DNA of 64,000 nt from an uncultured Ellagibacter sp. Its GTDB lineage: Bacteria; Actinomycetota; Coriobacteriia; Coriobacteriales; Eggerthellaceae. Each line of letters opens with the position of its first letter. Position 1 is the stretch's first letter. Shown piece after piece: positions 50,771 through 59,800 of this stretch. A program made the position numbers and the translations under genes. The notes under the pieces are model-generated. The model ran no database searches, was not told the DNA's origin, and saw only the letters and a list, made by a program, of their open reading frames with translations. The stretch is taken from assembly GCA_934654815.1 (NCBI GenBank), contig CAKUGU010000006.1:8066-72065 (forward strand). The letters are read 5' to 3'.

Positions 50771-51274
50771 TTACTGGTTCGAGCCCGTGCTCGAGTTCGA
50801 CCAGAGGGTGTCTTCGGGAAGCTGCTGGGTGGTCGTGATATGCCACGACTCGATGGAATACTCGTGGTCGTCCGCCACGCGGATTTCGGCTTCGAGCGTT
50901 TTCCCGCTTTGCGTCGCCACGGTGAAGGAAATGTCGTCGCCGTTCGTCTTCGCGGAAACCTCCAGGTCATCGCCGCCGCACGCCTGCTTCGCCTTCGATT
51001 CCAAATCGGCCAGGCGGGCGTCCACCGAGCTCACGGCTTCGGTGGCGGATCCGGTGGTGCTCTTCAGCTCGTCGTCGATGCCGGCGACGAGCGCCTGCCC
51101 GCATGAGTCGACAAGGTAGGTCTCGGCCGTGGAATCGGCCTGGCGCGTGGCCATGGCCTTCGTGGCGTTGGTGGTGGTCACGCACAGCATGGCCAAAACC
51201 GCCAGAAGCAGCACCGAGATCAGCGTGAGCAGGCTGATCGGGCCGATGCGCATGCCTTCGCTTCGCCTCGCCAT
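50771..51274 (-). CDS. Unknown pilus-operon membrane protein
   Basis: A 167-residue protein with one N-terminal membrane helix (MRIGPISLLTLISVLLLAVL, about 8-30), followed by a polar outer domain of about 135 residues with two cysteines (DSCGQA and KQACGGD) that could form a disulfide. It lacks a recognisable prepilin cleavage site. The start is one base from the end of the upstream gene, so it is part of the operon. It may be a minor pilus or alignment component; this is from context only. Confidence 0.65.
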   Translation of the reverse strand: MARRSEGMRIGPISLLTLISVLLLAVLAMLCVTTTNATKAMATRQADSTAETYLVDSCGQALVAGIDDELKSTTGSATEAVSSVDARLADLESKAKQACGGDDLEVSAKTNGDDISFTVATQSGKTLEAEIRVADDHEYSIESWHITTTQQLPEDTLWSNSSTGSNQ

Positions 51275-51275
51275 G

Positions 51276-51683
51276 CTATTTCACCCCGCTTACGTAGCGC
51301 GACGCGTCGAGCGAGTAGACCTCGCCCGCGTCGTCGGAGACGGTGATCGTCGCGGTGTACAGCACGCCTGCGCCCTCGTTCTCGGAGGAAACCTTGCAGG
51401 TCACGTCGAAGTCGCCGTCGCCGCTTTTCGCCACGCCCTCGCCGACCTTCTTGCCGGCGGCCACCGCCTGCGGGTTCGACGAGAACTCCTCGGCGGCGTT
51501 CTGTGCGATTGCCGTTGCCGAGGAAAGCCGCGCCGCGTCGTTCGCGCCGCTCGACGCGTGGACGAACAGCGTGGTGAACACGGCCATCGACGCGATCAGC
51601 ACGACGAGTAGGATAAGCGCCTCGACGAGAAACGACGTGTTCGACCACGAGAGGCCTTCCCTGACCGGGGTTCTTTTCGCCAT
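51276..51683 (-). CDS. Unknown pilin-like or alignment protein
   Basis: A 135-residue protein. A short basic N terminus (MAKRTPVREGLSWSNTS) precedes one membrane helix (FLVEALILLVVLIASMAVFT, near 18-38), then a small outer domain with DVTCKVSSENEGAGVLY. The helix begins FLVEALILLVVL, which resembles the F-x-x-x-E start of type IV prepilin helices (Glu five residues into the helix). A typical cleavage glycine is not obvious. Tight spacing on both sides places it in the pilus operon. Confidence 0.65.
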   Translation of the reverse strand: MAKRTPVREGLSWSNTSFLVEALILLVVLIASMAVFTTLFVHASSGANDAARLSSATAIAQNAAEEFSSNPQAVAAGKKVGEGVAKSGDGDFDVTCKVSSENEGAGVLYTATITVSDDAGEVYSLDASRYVSGVK

Positions 51684-51684
51684 G

Positions 51685-52224
51685 CTACTCGCCCCCTTGC
51701 ATGTTGCGCAGGGCGACTTCGGACGTGCCGCCGTCGGTGTAGATGGAAAGAAGCCCGTTCGCGTACGCGAAATCGAACGTGCTCGACTCGGTCACTTCGC
51801 TCGCTTTCTCGGGCGTGTACTGGTTGCTCGCCAAGCTGTATTCCTGGACGATCTTGCCTTCGTACAGGTAGAACCGCGTTTCGTAGGTGCCGGAATCGAG
51901 GCGCTCCACCACCACGAGCGACTTGCCTTCGGGGCCCTTGCCCACGGCGATGGAACCCGTCGTGTCGTTGGCGCGCACCACGTTGCAGATGAGCCCCACG
52001 CCTTCGCGCGCGGCGTTGTTCTGCGCCTGAACAGCCGAAACGGACCGATACACCGACACGCCCGCCACGAGTGCCAACAAAAGCGCGATGAAGAACACCA
52101 CGAGCAGGATGCGCTGGAACGCCTTTCCCGAAGGCGGGGTCTTCGCCGTCTGCGCCTCGGCGTGCGCGACCGCGGTCAAGGCGTCGAGCTGCGTTGGCGT
52201 TTTGGCTGAGGAATGCATGTTCAT
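51685..52224 (-). CDS. Unknown pilus-operon membrane protein
   Basis: A 179-residue protein with about 35 cytoplasmic residues, one membrane helix (ILLVVFFIALLLALVAGVSV, near 39-58) and an outer domain of about 120 residues rich in beta-type sequence (VVERLDSGTYETRFYLYEGK, LLSIYTDGG). No family was recognised. The ATG overlaps the stop of the upstream pseudopilin-like gene (ATGA). The single-helix layout resembles minor pilins or PilN/PilO-like proteins. Confidence 0.65.
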   Translation of the reverse strand: MNMHSSAKTPTQLDALTAVAHAEAQTAKTPPSGKAFQRILLVVFFIALLLALVAGVSVYRSVSAVQAQNNAAREGVGLICNVVRANDTTGSIAVGKGPEGKSLVVVERLDSGTYETRFYLYEGKIVQEYSLASNQYTPEKASEVTESSTFDFAYANGLLSIYTDGGTSEVALRNMQGGE

Positions 52225-52547
52225 CGCGGCGTCACCACCACGCTCGGCATGATGTTGTCGGCGAAATACTCGTACGAGATGATGTAGTCGTCATGGTTGA
52301 TGACGAGCCCGTAGTCGTCTTCGAGGTGCTGCAACGTCGCCGGGTAGCTGCCTTCAATGGCGCAGCACTGCTTCGCCGAGCTCAGGATGGAGTCGCGCAA
52401 TGCCACGGCGCCCTGCGTTCGCGCGTTCGCCTGGACCGCGCTCACGATAAGGCATGCCGCCACGGCCACGGCGACGATGCAGCACGCGACCGCGATGCGC
52501 ACATGGCGGCGGTGGCGTATCTGGCGTTCGGTTAATTCGTGGAACAT
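52221..52547 (-). CDS. Small pseudopilin-like protein
   Basis: A 108-residue protein with a basic N terminus (ELTERQIRHRRHVR), one membrane helix (IAVACCIVAVAVAACLIVSA, near 18-37) and a short outer part. The outer part contains ALRDSILSSAKQCCAIEGSY followed by PATLQHLEDDYGL, a pattern seen after the helix in type II/IV pseudopilins. The classic G|FxxxE cleavage site is missing. It lies directly after pilC in the operon. Confidence 0.65.
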   Translation of the reverse strand: MFHELTERQIRHRRHVRIAVACCIVAVAVAACLIVSAVQANARTQGAVALRDSILSSAKQCCAIEGSYPATLQHLEDDYGLVINHDDYIISYEYFADNIMPSVVVTPR

Positions 52548-52569
52548 GGGATCTACCTGCCGATTCTGC

Positions 52570-53622
52570 CTAAGCGATAGAGCCCATGACGCCGATGAGC
52601 GGCAACATGACCGCGATCAGCGTGGCGCCGACGGCGATGGTCAGAAACGCCGCGAGCACCGGCTCGACGCTGTTGACGGCGTTGTCGAGCTGGACGTTCG
52701 CGTCCTCGAAGAAGATGTCGGCCAGCTGCGCGAGCACGTCGTCGGTGGAGCCGGAGCGCGTGCCCATCAAAAGCATGCGCCCGTACACGGGCTCGAACAC
52801 GTCTTTCTCGACGATGGCCTGGCCCAGGCTGCGCGGGTTGTCCAGGTCGATCATGGTGTCGTAGGCGCTCTGCACCTTCGCGGCGAGTTCCGCGTGGTCG
52901 ATGGTGGCCGCGGCCATCTTCATGGCCTCGTCTTCCTGCACGCCCGAGGCCACGTAGGCCGAAAGCGCGTTGGTGAAGCGCGAGAGCGCCAGCTGGTACA
53001 TGGCCTGGCGCGTGCCGGGGAACTTCTCCATGAGGCGCATCACCCAGATACGGCCCGACTGCGTGCGGGCGCGCACGGCGATGATGAGTGCGACGATGGT
53101 GGTGACGAGCACGACGGCGAGCGCCACCCACCCGATGACCATGGAAACGCCCACCATGTTGAACGAACCCGAGGCGACCGAACCCGACATGTTATTGTAT
53201 GCGTCGGTGAAGATGGGCAGGATGACCGCGACCGTGAACGCGAGGATGACGCTCATCACGCACAGAAGCGCCGCCGGGTAGCCGACCGAGCTCTGCAGCT
53301 TCGAGAACGAGCGGCTCTCGCTTTCGTAGTAGCGCCCGAGGCTGCGGAGCACGCGCTCGGTGCGGCCGGCCGCTTCGCCCACGCGCACCATTTCCACCGC
53401 GTACGCGGGGAACGCGCCCGAGCTTTCCATGGCACTGGCAAGCCCCACGCCTTCGATCAGCTTGCCGTAGATCGCGTCGCACACGCCGCGGAACTGCGAT
53501 GCCTCGCGATTCTCGGAAAGCATGTGAACCGCTTCGTCGGTTTGAACGCCGGCGGCGAGCATGGTCGACACGCTGCTGCAGAACGCGCTGATGGCGCTGC
53601 TTTCCAATAACTTGTCTGCCAT
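52570..53622 (-). CDS. pilC: PilC/GspF-type inner-membrane platform protein
   Basis: A 350-residue protein with two tandem T2SSF domains. The first begins FCSSVSTMLAAGVQTDEAVH and contains VRVGEAAGRTERVLRSLG and YYESESRSFSKLQSSVGYPA. The second begins RFTNALSAYVASGVQEDEAM. Three membrane helices are visible (LCVMSVILAFTVAVILPIF, VIGWVALAVVLVTTIVALII, FLTIAVGATLIAVMLPLIGV). It forms the base that couples pilus ATPases to pilin assembly. ATG 53622 has GGGAGA 6 bases upstream. It is the first gene of the operon, with a likely promoter just before it. Confidence 0.88.
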   Translation of the reverse strand: MADKLLESSAISAFCSSVSTMLAAGVQTDEAVHMLSENREASQFRGVCDAIYGKLIEGVGLASAMESSGAFPAYAVEMVRVGEAAGRTERVLRSLGRYYESESRSFSKLQSSVGYPAALLCVMSVILAFTVAVILPIFTDAYNNMSGSVASGSFNMVGVSMVIGWVALAVVLVTTIVALIIAVRARTQSGRIWVMRLMEKFPGTRQAMYQLALSRFTNALSAYVASGVQEDEAMKMAAATIDHAELAAKVQSAYDTMIDLDNPRSLGQAIVEKDVFEPVYGRMLLMGTRSGSTDDVLAQLADIFFEDANVQLDNAVNSVEPVLAAFLTIAVGATLIAVMLPLIGVMGSIA

Positions 53623-53641
53623 TGAATTCTCCCGATAGCTA

Positions 53642-53669
53642 CTTATAGTCGTTAAACATTGTCGCACAA
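53642..53669 (-). promoter_or_regulatory. Putative promoter of the pilus operon
   Basis: On the minus strand TTGTGC (53669-53664), a 16-bp spacer and TATAAG (53647-53642) lie 20 bases before the pilC ATG. Confidence 0.4.
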
Positions 53670-53880
53670 TCCGCAGGGGAAATAGCAGATAATCGCAATC
53701 CTCCGCCTTTCGAGGAAATGACGCGCTATTTCCGGAAAAGTGCAGATTCCGTCGGTTCCTATTTGTCGAAACGTGCAGAAATGGCATTTTCCGCTCGATT
53801 CCGGTATGCATTAACGGCATACTGGTCATCGACCTGCCCTTATGTGCACTATGGAATTCGCATCTTGCCTGAACACCAAT

Positions 53881-53932
53881 ATTCAAAATACTTAATATAT
53901 TGCATTTCTCTAAAATATTAAGTATTTTGAAT
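53881..53932. promoter_or_regulatory. Probable hipBA operator: perfect 18-bp inverted repeat
   Basis: ATTCAAAATACTTAATAT (53881-53898) and its exact reverse complement (53915-53932) flank a 16-base AT-rich spacer, 23 bp before the hipB ATG. Autorepression through paired operators is established for HipB-type antitoxins. The arms are about three helical turns apart, which would suit two HipB dimers on one face. Confidence 0.75.
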
Positions 53933-53955
53933 GCAAAACGGTTTGGAGGTGCCCT

Positions 53956-54192
53956 ATGTGGACGAATGCGTTCTCGTGTGCTGCCCTTGGCGAATTCCTT
54001 AAGGAAGCGCGTAGATCGCGCGGCATAACGCAGAAGGAAATGGCCCATATCCTGGGGTTTTCGACGGTGACGCTTTCTACGATCGAAACAGGGAAGAACG
54101 TGTCCGCCGCAAAGCTCGAGCGCTATCTGCAAATACTCGGGTTCCGAATCGTCGTCGTGCCCAAATCCGCCGAAGTGGAGGTCCGCGAATGA
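53956..54192 (+). CDS. hipB: HipB-type helix-turn-helix antitoxin
   Basis: A 78-residue Xre-family DNA-binding protein. The helix-turn-helix reads GEFLKEARRSRGITQKEMAH, then ILGFSTVTLSTIETGKNVSA, followed by a short tail with FRIVVVPKSAEVEV, which could form the beta lid seen in HipB dimers. GGAGGT precedes the ATG. The stop overlaps the hipA ATG (ATGA), the usual toxin-antitoxin coupling. It presumably represses the operon through the inverted repeat upstream and inhibits HipA. Confidence 0.88.
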   Translation: MWTNAFSCAALGEFLKEARRSRGITQKEMAHILGFSTVTLSTIETGKNVSAAKLERYLQILGFRIVVVPKSAEVEVRE

Positions 54193-55457
54193 GAACGCTC
54201 GAGGTGCTGCTCGGGAACGACGTGGTGGGCCATGTCCGGGAAACGCGCAAAGGCGCTCGCTTCTCTTATTCCCCCGATGCGGTCAGCCGTTTTGGGGGCT
54301 TGCCGCTGCTCTCTCTTTCCCTGCCGGTAAAGGAGCGCGCTTTCGGGGAAGGGAAAACGGCCAATTGGTTTGAGGGACTGCTACCTGAAGGCGTTCGCCG
54401 CGACAACCTGTGCAACCGATTCGGGCTGGATCGTTACGATTGGATAGGGCTTCTCGCCGAGGTCGGTTGGGAATGTGCCGGCGCTGTTCGCATTTATGAA
54501 GAGGGGCGTCGGGGCGTCGAAAATGGTTCGTATGAACGTATCGCCCCTGATGAGCTGGCGCGAAAGCTTTCCGCATGTTTCTTCTCCGCGCCCGGCGCTT
54601 TTACGACATCCTACCGCGTGTCTCTCGGCGGTTTCCAGGAAAAGATATGTGTCGCGGCGCCTCGGGCGGGCGAAGCGGGTCGTGGCCTGAATCTCGACGA
54701 GGTTTTCTTGCCCGAAGGTGGAGCGGCGAGCACTCACATCATCAAGCCCGAGCCGAACGAGTATCCCGGGTTGGCCCAGTCCGAGGCATGGGCCATGACC
54801 GTGGCCGCCGCTGCGGCTCGCTGCTCGAAAGTGTCGCTGCTCACGCTCGACGGCGCACCGGACGCGCTCGTTGTCGAACGGTACGACCGCACGGGGTCGC
54901 AATGGCCAGACGATGCGACGAGGCTACATCAAGAAGACGCCTGTCAGGCGCTTGGCCTGGCCCCATCGCAGAAATACGCTTCCGAAGGTGGCGAAAAGGG
55001 AAGCGACCCAACGTATCGCAAAATCGCCGATCTGCTCACAAGCTATGCGGATGACCCGATGGAGGAGCTGGCGGAGCTTCTGCGCCACATGACGATTAAC
55101 GTTGCCCTTGGCAATTGGGATGCCCACGCGAAGAACATCTCGTTGCTATACAAGCGAATGGCCTCGCCTACAATCGCGCCATTGTATGACGTCGTTCCCA
55201 TTTCTGAGGTAGAACCGCGCACCGATTTTATGTCGATGCGGATAGCTGGGACGCTGGACCCGCGCTCCGTAACGGGCGAAACGCTGTTGAACGAAGCTGT
55301 TTCGTGGGGGCTTTCCCCTGATTATGCAGGAGAAATCGTGAACGCCTGCCTGGCTGACTTAAATCAGGGAATCGATGCTGCCGGCGAACGCTACCCACAA
55401 GCGGCCGAACGTCATGAAGAGGCTGCGCGCTTCAGGATGGGAAGGCTGCTCGTCTAA
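54189..55457 (+). CDS. hipA: HipA-family serine/threonine kinase toxin
   Basis: A 422-residue HipA protein. The N-terminal subdomain (VLLGNDVVGHVRETRKGARF, then NWFEGLLPEGVRRDNL) is intact. YRVSLGGFQEKICV contains the serine that autophosphorylates in HipA (RVSxxGxQEK pattern). The catalytic loop LGNWDAHAKNISLLY and the metal site PLYDVVP are present, so the kinase appears active. In E. coli HipA phosphorylates glutamyl-tRNA synthetase and halts translation. It is coupled to hipB. Codon use is near that of the neighbours despite the AT-rich leader. Confidence 0.9.
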   Translation: MRTLEVLLGNDVVGHVRETRKGARFSYSPDAVSRFGGLPLLSLSLPVKERAFGEGKTANWFEGLLPEGVRRDNLCNRFGLDRYDWIGLLAEVGWECAGAVRIYEEGRRGVENGSYERIAPDELARKLSACFFSAPGAFTTSYRVSLGGFQEKICVAAPRAGEAGRGLNLDEVFLPEGGAASTHIIKPEPNEYPGLAQSEAWAMTVAAAAARCSKVSLLTLDGAPDALVVERYDRTGSQWPDDATRLHQEDACQALGLAPSQKYASEGGEKGSDPTYRKIADLLTSYADDPMEELAELLRHMTINVALGNWDAHAKNISLLYKRMASPTIAPLYDVVPISEVEPRTDFMSMRIAGTLDPRSVTGETLLNEAVSWGLSPDYAGEIVNACLADLNQGIDAAGERYPQAAERHEEAARFRMGRLLV

Positions 55458-55525
55458 TCGCGTGCTGCTGGTTTGCGCTCGCGCCGCGATTCCCGCCCGA
55501 ACCGTTGCGGCCTATTGCCCATTCC

Positions 55526-56461
55526 CTAATACACGAAGCGGTCGGTGTAGTCCTTCCCGTCGCCGACGTTGCCGCCGTCCGAGCTTGCGGCGAACGTCAA
55601 ATCGACGCGTGACCAGGTGTTGGGCGTTACGCTGAACTGTGCGCTCTTCCATGTGCCGTCGACGTACACCATGATCCAGGCGTGGTAGATGCCGTTCGGC
55701 GACACGTACCCGGTGACGATCTTGGCGGGAATGCCCTGGCTGCGAAGCATCGCGGCCCCGAGGCTCGCGTAGTCGAAGCAGATTCCCGTGCCCGACGAAA
55801 GCGTGGCGTCGGGATTCGGCACATAGCCCGACGAGTCCTTCAGCTGCGCGGCTTTGTCGTCGTCGTATGCCACGTTGTCCACCACGTATTCGCAGATGGC
55901 GCGTACGGCCTCGCCCTGGTTGGATGCGTCCGCCACAAGTTCGCGCGCCTTGGCGACGCACGCGCTGCCGGCGTTGTAGTCGCAGTACACGTTGGGCCGC
56001 AGAAACGGCGCGAACTCCGAGCTCAGCGTTACGTCGGCGGAGGTGCTGAACAGCTCCACGTAGTTCGACCCGGACGTGTTCTGCATCACGCGGAAGGTGT
56101 AGGACCCGCTGCCGAAGGAAAGCGGGCACACAATCGCGCTGCCGTCTTGCGGTAGGTCGTAGTTGTAGCTCGCCTGCCCGCTTGTGACCTGGAATTTCAG
56201 TCGCGATGCTGCCTGGGCGCTCGCCGCGACGTACCCGTCGGAGGTGTGGGAAACGTCGATCGCGGCCCCGTTGCCGCTTACCGCGGCGTCCGCGTCGAAG
56301 GAGGCGTCGACGATGGACGTTGCGGCCTCGAAGGAAGCACCGCTCGCCTCGTCGGACCCGGCGTTGCCGCCGCAGGCCGTGAAGAAGGCCAGGGACGCCG
56401 CCGCCAGGGCTGCGAACAGGGCAGCTTTGAAGGCGAGCGATCTGTCGGTACTTCTGGCCAT
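55526..56461 (-). CDS. Transglutaminase-like domain lipoprotein
   Basis: A 311-residue secreted protein. The signal FKAALFAALAAASLAFFTAC ends in a lipobox-like FTAC (Cys near 26), followed by a GGNAGSDEASG linker. A beta-rich middle (about 70-160) precedes the transglutaminase/protease-like core. The core has GTGICFDYASLGAAML with Cys228, GIYHAWIMVYVDG with His260, and SRVDLTFA with Asp287, giving a complete Cys-His-Asp triad. Such proteins act as peptidases or cross-linking enzymes at the cell surface. ATG 56461 is preferred; TTG 56485 would add eight residues. It diverges from the giant surface protein gene. Confidence 0.87.
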   Translation of the reverse strand: MARSTDRSLAFKAALFAALAAASLAFFTACGGNAGSDEASGASFEAATSIVDASFDADAAVSGNGAAIDVSHTSDGYVAASAQAASRLKFQVTSGQASYNYDLPQDGSAIVCPLSFGSGSYTFRVMQNTSGSNYVELFSTSADVTLSSEFAPFLRPNVYCDYNAGSACVAKARELVADASNQGEAVRAICEYVVDNVAYDDDKAAQLKDSSGYVPNPDATLSSGTGICFDYASLGAAMLRSQGIPAKIVTGYVSPNGIYHAWIMVYVDGTWKSAQFSVTPNTWSRVDLTFAASSDGGNVGDGKDYTDRFVY

Positions 56462-56822
56462 AGTCTCACGATTATACCCGTGCAAGAAACGCCCCGCCCG
56501 CGCGCCAGGCGAAGAGAACCCAGCGCGCCGAAAAAAGACCGCGGGACACTCTGCCGTTCTTTCATTCGTCCCCTTGATAACTCTTGCGCGAGAATAGCCC
56601 GTTTGCTGAAAATGACCTGGGGAAACGTTACTCTAATAATCGTAGAAACTCTGTGTGCAAAGCAGTGAAGAGAAGGCGGATTATAGTAAAATGTCTCGAT
56701 AAGAATATCAAGGTGGTAGTGCTGTCTCAAAAACCGGCAGCCAACACCTGAAAAAGACGCTTTGACGTCGGGAAACGGAACTGACAACCGCGAGAACGAA
56801 AACGGTTGATGGAGTGATTGAT
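56462..56822. other. 361-bp intergenic region between the transglutaminase-like gene and the giant surface protein
   Basis: No gene was recognised. A weak hairpin, CAACCG (56785-56790) with CGGTTG (56803-56808), ends just before the GGAGTG ribosome site of the giant gene. TATAGT near 56684 could be a -10 box, but no -35 is visible. I looked for a riboswitch-like pattern in the 150-base leader and could not support one. Confidence 0.35.
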
Positions 56823-59800
56823 ATGAGCAACGTTACGAACGCGAAGACGGCGAAAAGCCTGACCGACCGCACGTCGCTGGCGAACAGGGCCATTTCGGTG
56901 GCGCTGTCCGTGGTGCTTCTGGGCTTCGGCTGGCCGACGACCAGCCTTTCCAGGGCATATGCGGAAGACGCGGCCGACGAAAGCGCCCAGGTCGAAAGCC
57001 CGGCGGCGACCGATCAGCCCGCCGCCGACGCAACCACCGAAGCCCCTGCGGCGTCCGAGGATTCGGCGACGCCGTCCACGACGGACAGCAGTGCCGAGGC
57101 CCCGGCGGCCGACAACGCCGCGTCTGCGGAAACCAGCACGAGCGCAACTGCCGGTTCCGACACCAGTGCGCCTGCCGCTTCCGACGCGCCGACGACTGCA
57201 ACCCAGCCCGCCGAGGCCCCGGCGACCGACGACGGCACGGCTTCGGTCTCGCTGTCGCTCGGCAACGCCTCCATCGAGTACAACAACCAAACCATCGCGC
57301 TTCCTTCCACGAGCGTCACCGTTCCCAACACGGAGGATTTCAAGTTCGCCGTTTCCCCCGACACGGGCTATGAGGTGGCGAAGGTCAAGGAAAAGACGAA
57401 GGGCGCGGCGTCCGACGTCGAGCTTGCTGCCGACTCGTCCGGCGTCTACACGGTTTCCGCCGCCGACGTGAAGGCCGGCGCTACCGTTTCGATCGAGACC
57501 AAGAAGAAGGCCACGACCGACGAGTCCGCGGGCGCGGGCACTGAAAGCGGCTCCTCAAACAGCGCCGCCGCAGATGCCGACACCTCGACGGGCGAAGTGA
57601 AGAACCCCGAAGCCAGCGAAATCGATAAAGACACCGTCATCAAGAAGGACGGCGACACTGCCACCTCCGATGGCGAAAAGTCCGACGATACAACCGATGA
57701 AGACGAGCAGGCCAAAGAAGACGCCATCAACCAGGGCTCCGACAAGTTCGACGAGCTGAAAGACGGTCTGGCTAGCGGCTCGGCGACTGCTCTTCCCGGC
57801 GAAAACGCAATCGCCGATTCTGACGCGATTATCGTGAGCAGCGCCGATGTCGTGACGTTCGGCGATGTCTTTACGCTGACCTGCACCAAGGGTAGCAGCT
57901 GGGAATGGTATTGCGGTTTCCCGGTTAGTATCGCCATGGGGCAGAATGATCAAACGGTAACCTTCAAGGTTGACAATCCCGAATGGTCCTTCAGCGGTAA
58001 CACCTACACGTATCAAGATTTGATTACGGTTCGCTACGATACAGACCAATATGCGAAATACTCGTTAACGGTCACGAAGCGTGACTTCACGGTAAGTCCG
58101 GCGCCTGTTTTCTCCGATGACGAAGCCGAGCATTATTGGGTGCCGACCATTACCGACTCAAAGACGGGCGAAGTGCTGTCCATTGACAACGGCAAATTCA
58201 CCATCGAGTACTACAAAGATGGCGTTTACGTTGGCAATCAATATGACATCAAAAACAAGAGCTACTGGAATTACCAGAGCGGGGATGACGCTCACAGCCT
58301 TTATGGCCCCGGCCAATACAGCGTGAAAGTCATTTCCGCCGATGGGTGGGCCTACAAATCAGGCGAAACGATAGTTGAGGTTCCCGATGCCGTTCAGCCG
58401 ACGCTTGAAATTCAAGGTCCCGACACAGTTGAGCAGTCGAGCACGATCGACCTGTCGACCGTGCTTACGCCGTCTGGAATCGAAGGCGAATACAGCTGGT
58501 CTTCTTCCGACGAGGGCATCCTCACGGTGGATGAAAACGGCCAGGTGACGGGCACGAAACCTGGTACTGCGAAAGTAACCGTGAAGTTCACGGGTGCCGA
58601 CGGCGCGACGCTCACCGCGTCGAAGGATGTTACGGTAACGAAGGCTGGGTATTCCGAGCAACAGGCGTACTTCTACCTCGCCCGCCCTGACCTTTCGAGT
58701 ATCGATAGCAACAGCACGTCGGCATGGTTGTTCGGCGGCGAAGGCACCGTCTATGCCCCGACGGGCGCTGCGCAGGGCACGACCATTTCGGGTAGTGCCG
58801 ATGACGCCATCCGGACCGCTGGCACCTACTACGAAGACAAAACCTTCACCGTTAACGGCAAGCAGTATAAATATGATGCAGACGGCACGCATACTGACGG
58901 CACGTTCTCGGTTGTGTGGGATACGGTCAAGATTGCGAAGGGATCCACGAACAGCAACAAGTGGGATGGCGAGAGCGGAGTGGAGACCCGCTTTAACTGG
59001 AATAACCTCGACTGGCACGTCGATGGTCATATCGTTCTGCACGACGATGCCTATGCTACGGTGACTTACGAAGTACAGGAAGCCGGTTCGGATACTTTCA
59101 CGACAGCTAGCTGGAGCGGCAACGCAAGCGTATCCGACATGGCCACCGATGGCGCGATCGCCACGGTCTCCACGACGACGAAACTGAATGAGCTTCAGAC
59201 GCCGAATTATCCCGAGACGCGAACTGTGAACGGCGAAACCTATAAACTCGAAGGCTGGTACAGCGACGAAAGCCTTGATAACGAAGTCGATCTCACGTCG
59301 ACCGACGAGGTCGGGTCGGGCACGCGTACGTACTATGCGGCCTACATTCCGAGCTCTCTTACCATCGAAGGTGAAAGCACGGTCGAGCAATTCAGTACGA
59401 TTTCGCTGACGGCGAACGTGTCGAACGGCGATTGGAGTCCGCGGTGGGGAGGCTATTACGGCACGTATGCGTGGTCTTCTTCCAACGACAATATCCTTAC
59501 CGTTAGCAAAGACGGCAGCGTAACCACGGCAACGGGCGTCTTGCGGGGCAAGGCGACGGTTACCTGCACCTTCACGAGCTACGATGGCAAGACCGTTCTC
59601 ACCGCAACACACGACGTCGAAGTGACGGCCAGCACCCAAGGCGGCGAGAAGACGAAATTCTTCTATCTCAACAATCCGAATACGAGCCTCGATGTCGTTT
59701 CGACTGGCAGTTGGACTTCGATGGGCGAAGGCGTTGCCAACTATTCGGGGATTTCGTGGAAAAAAGACAACGGTCAAACTAAGATTTATGACCGTGTTGG

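Larger units (their letters stand above)
53623..53955. other. 333-bp AT-rich intergenic region between pilC and hipBA
   Basis: No gene was seen. The region is clearly richer in A+T than its surroundings. It holds the pil promoter near 53642-53669, a small dyad GTATGC (53804-53809) / GCATAC (53817-53822), and the large inverted repeat described as the hipBA operator. The composition suggests that hipBA and its leader arrived by transfer. Confidence 0.5.

Noticed and set aside
56640-56822. Riboswitch in the leader of the giant surface protein gene
   Set aside because: No conserved core of a known class could be matched; only a weak 6-bp hairpin is visible.
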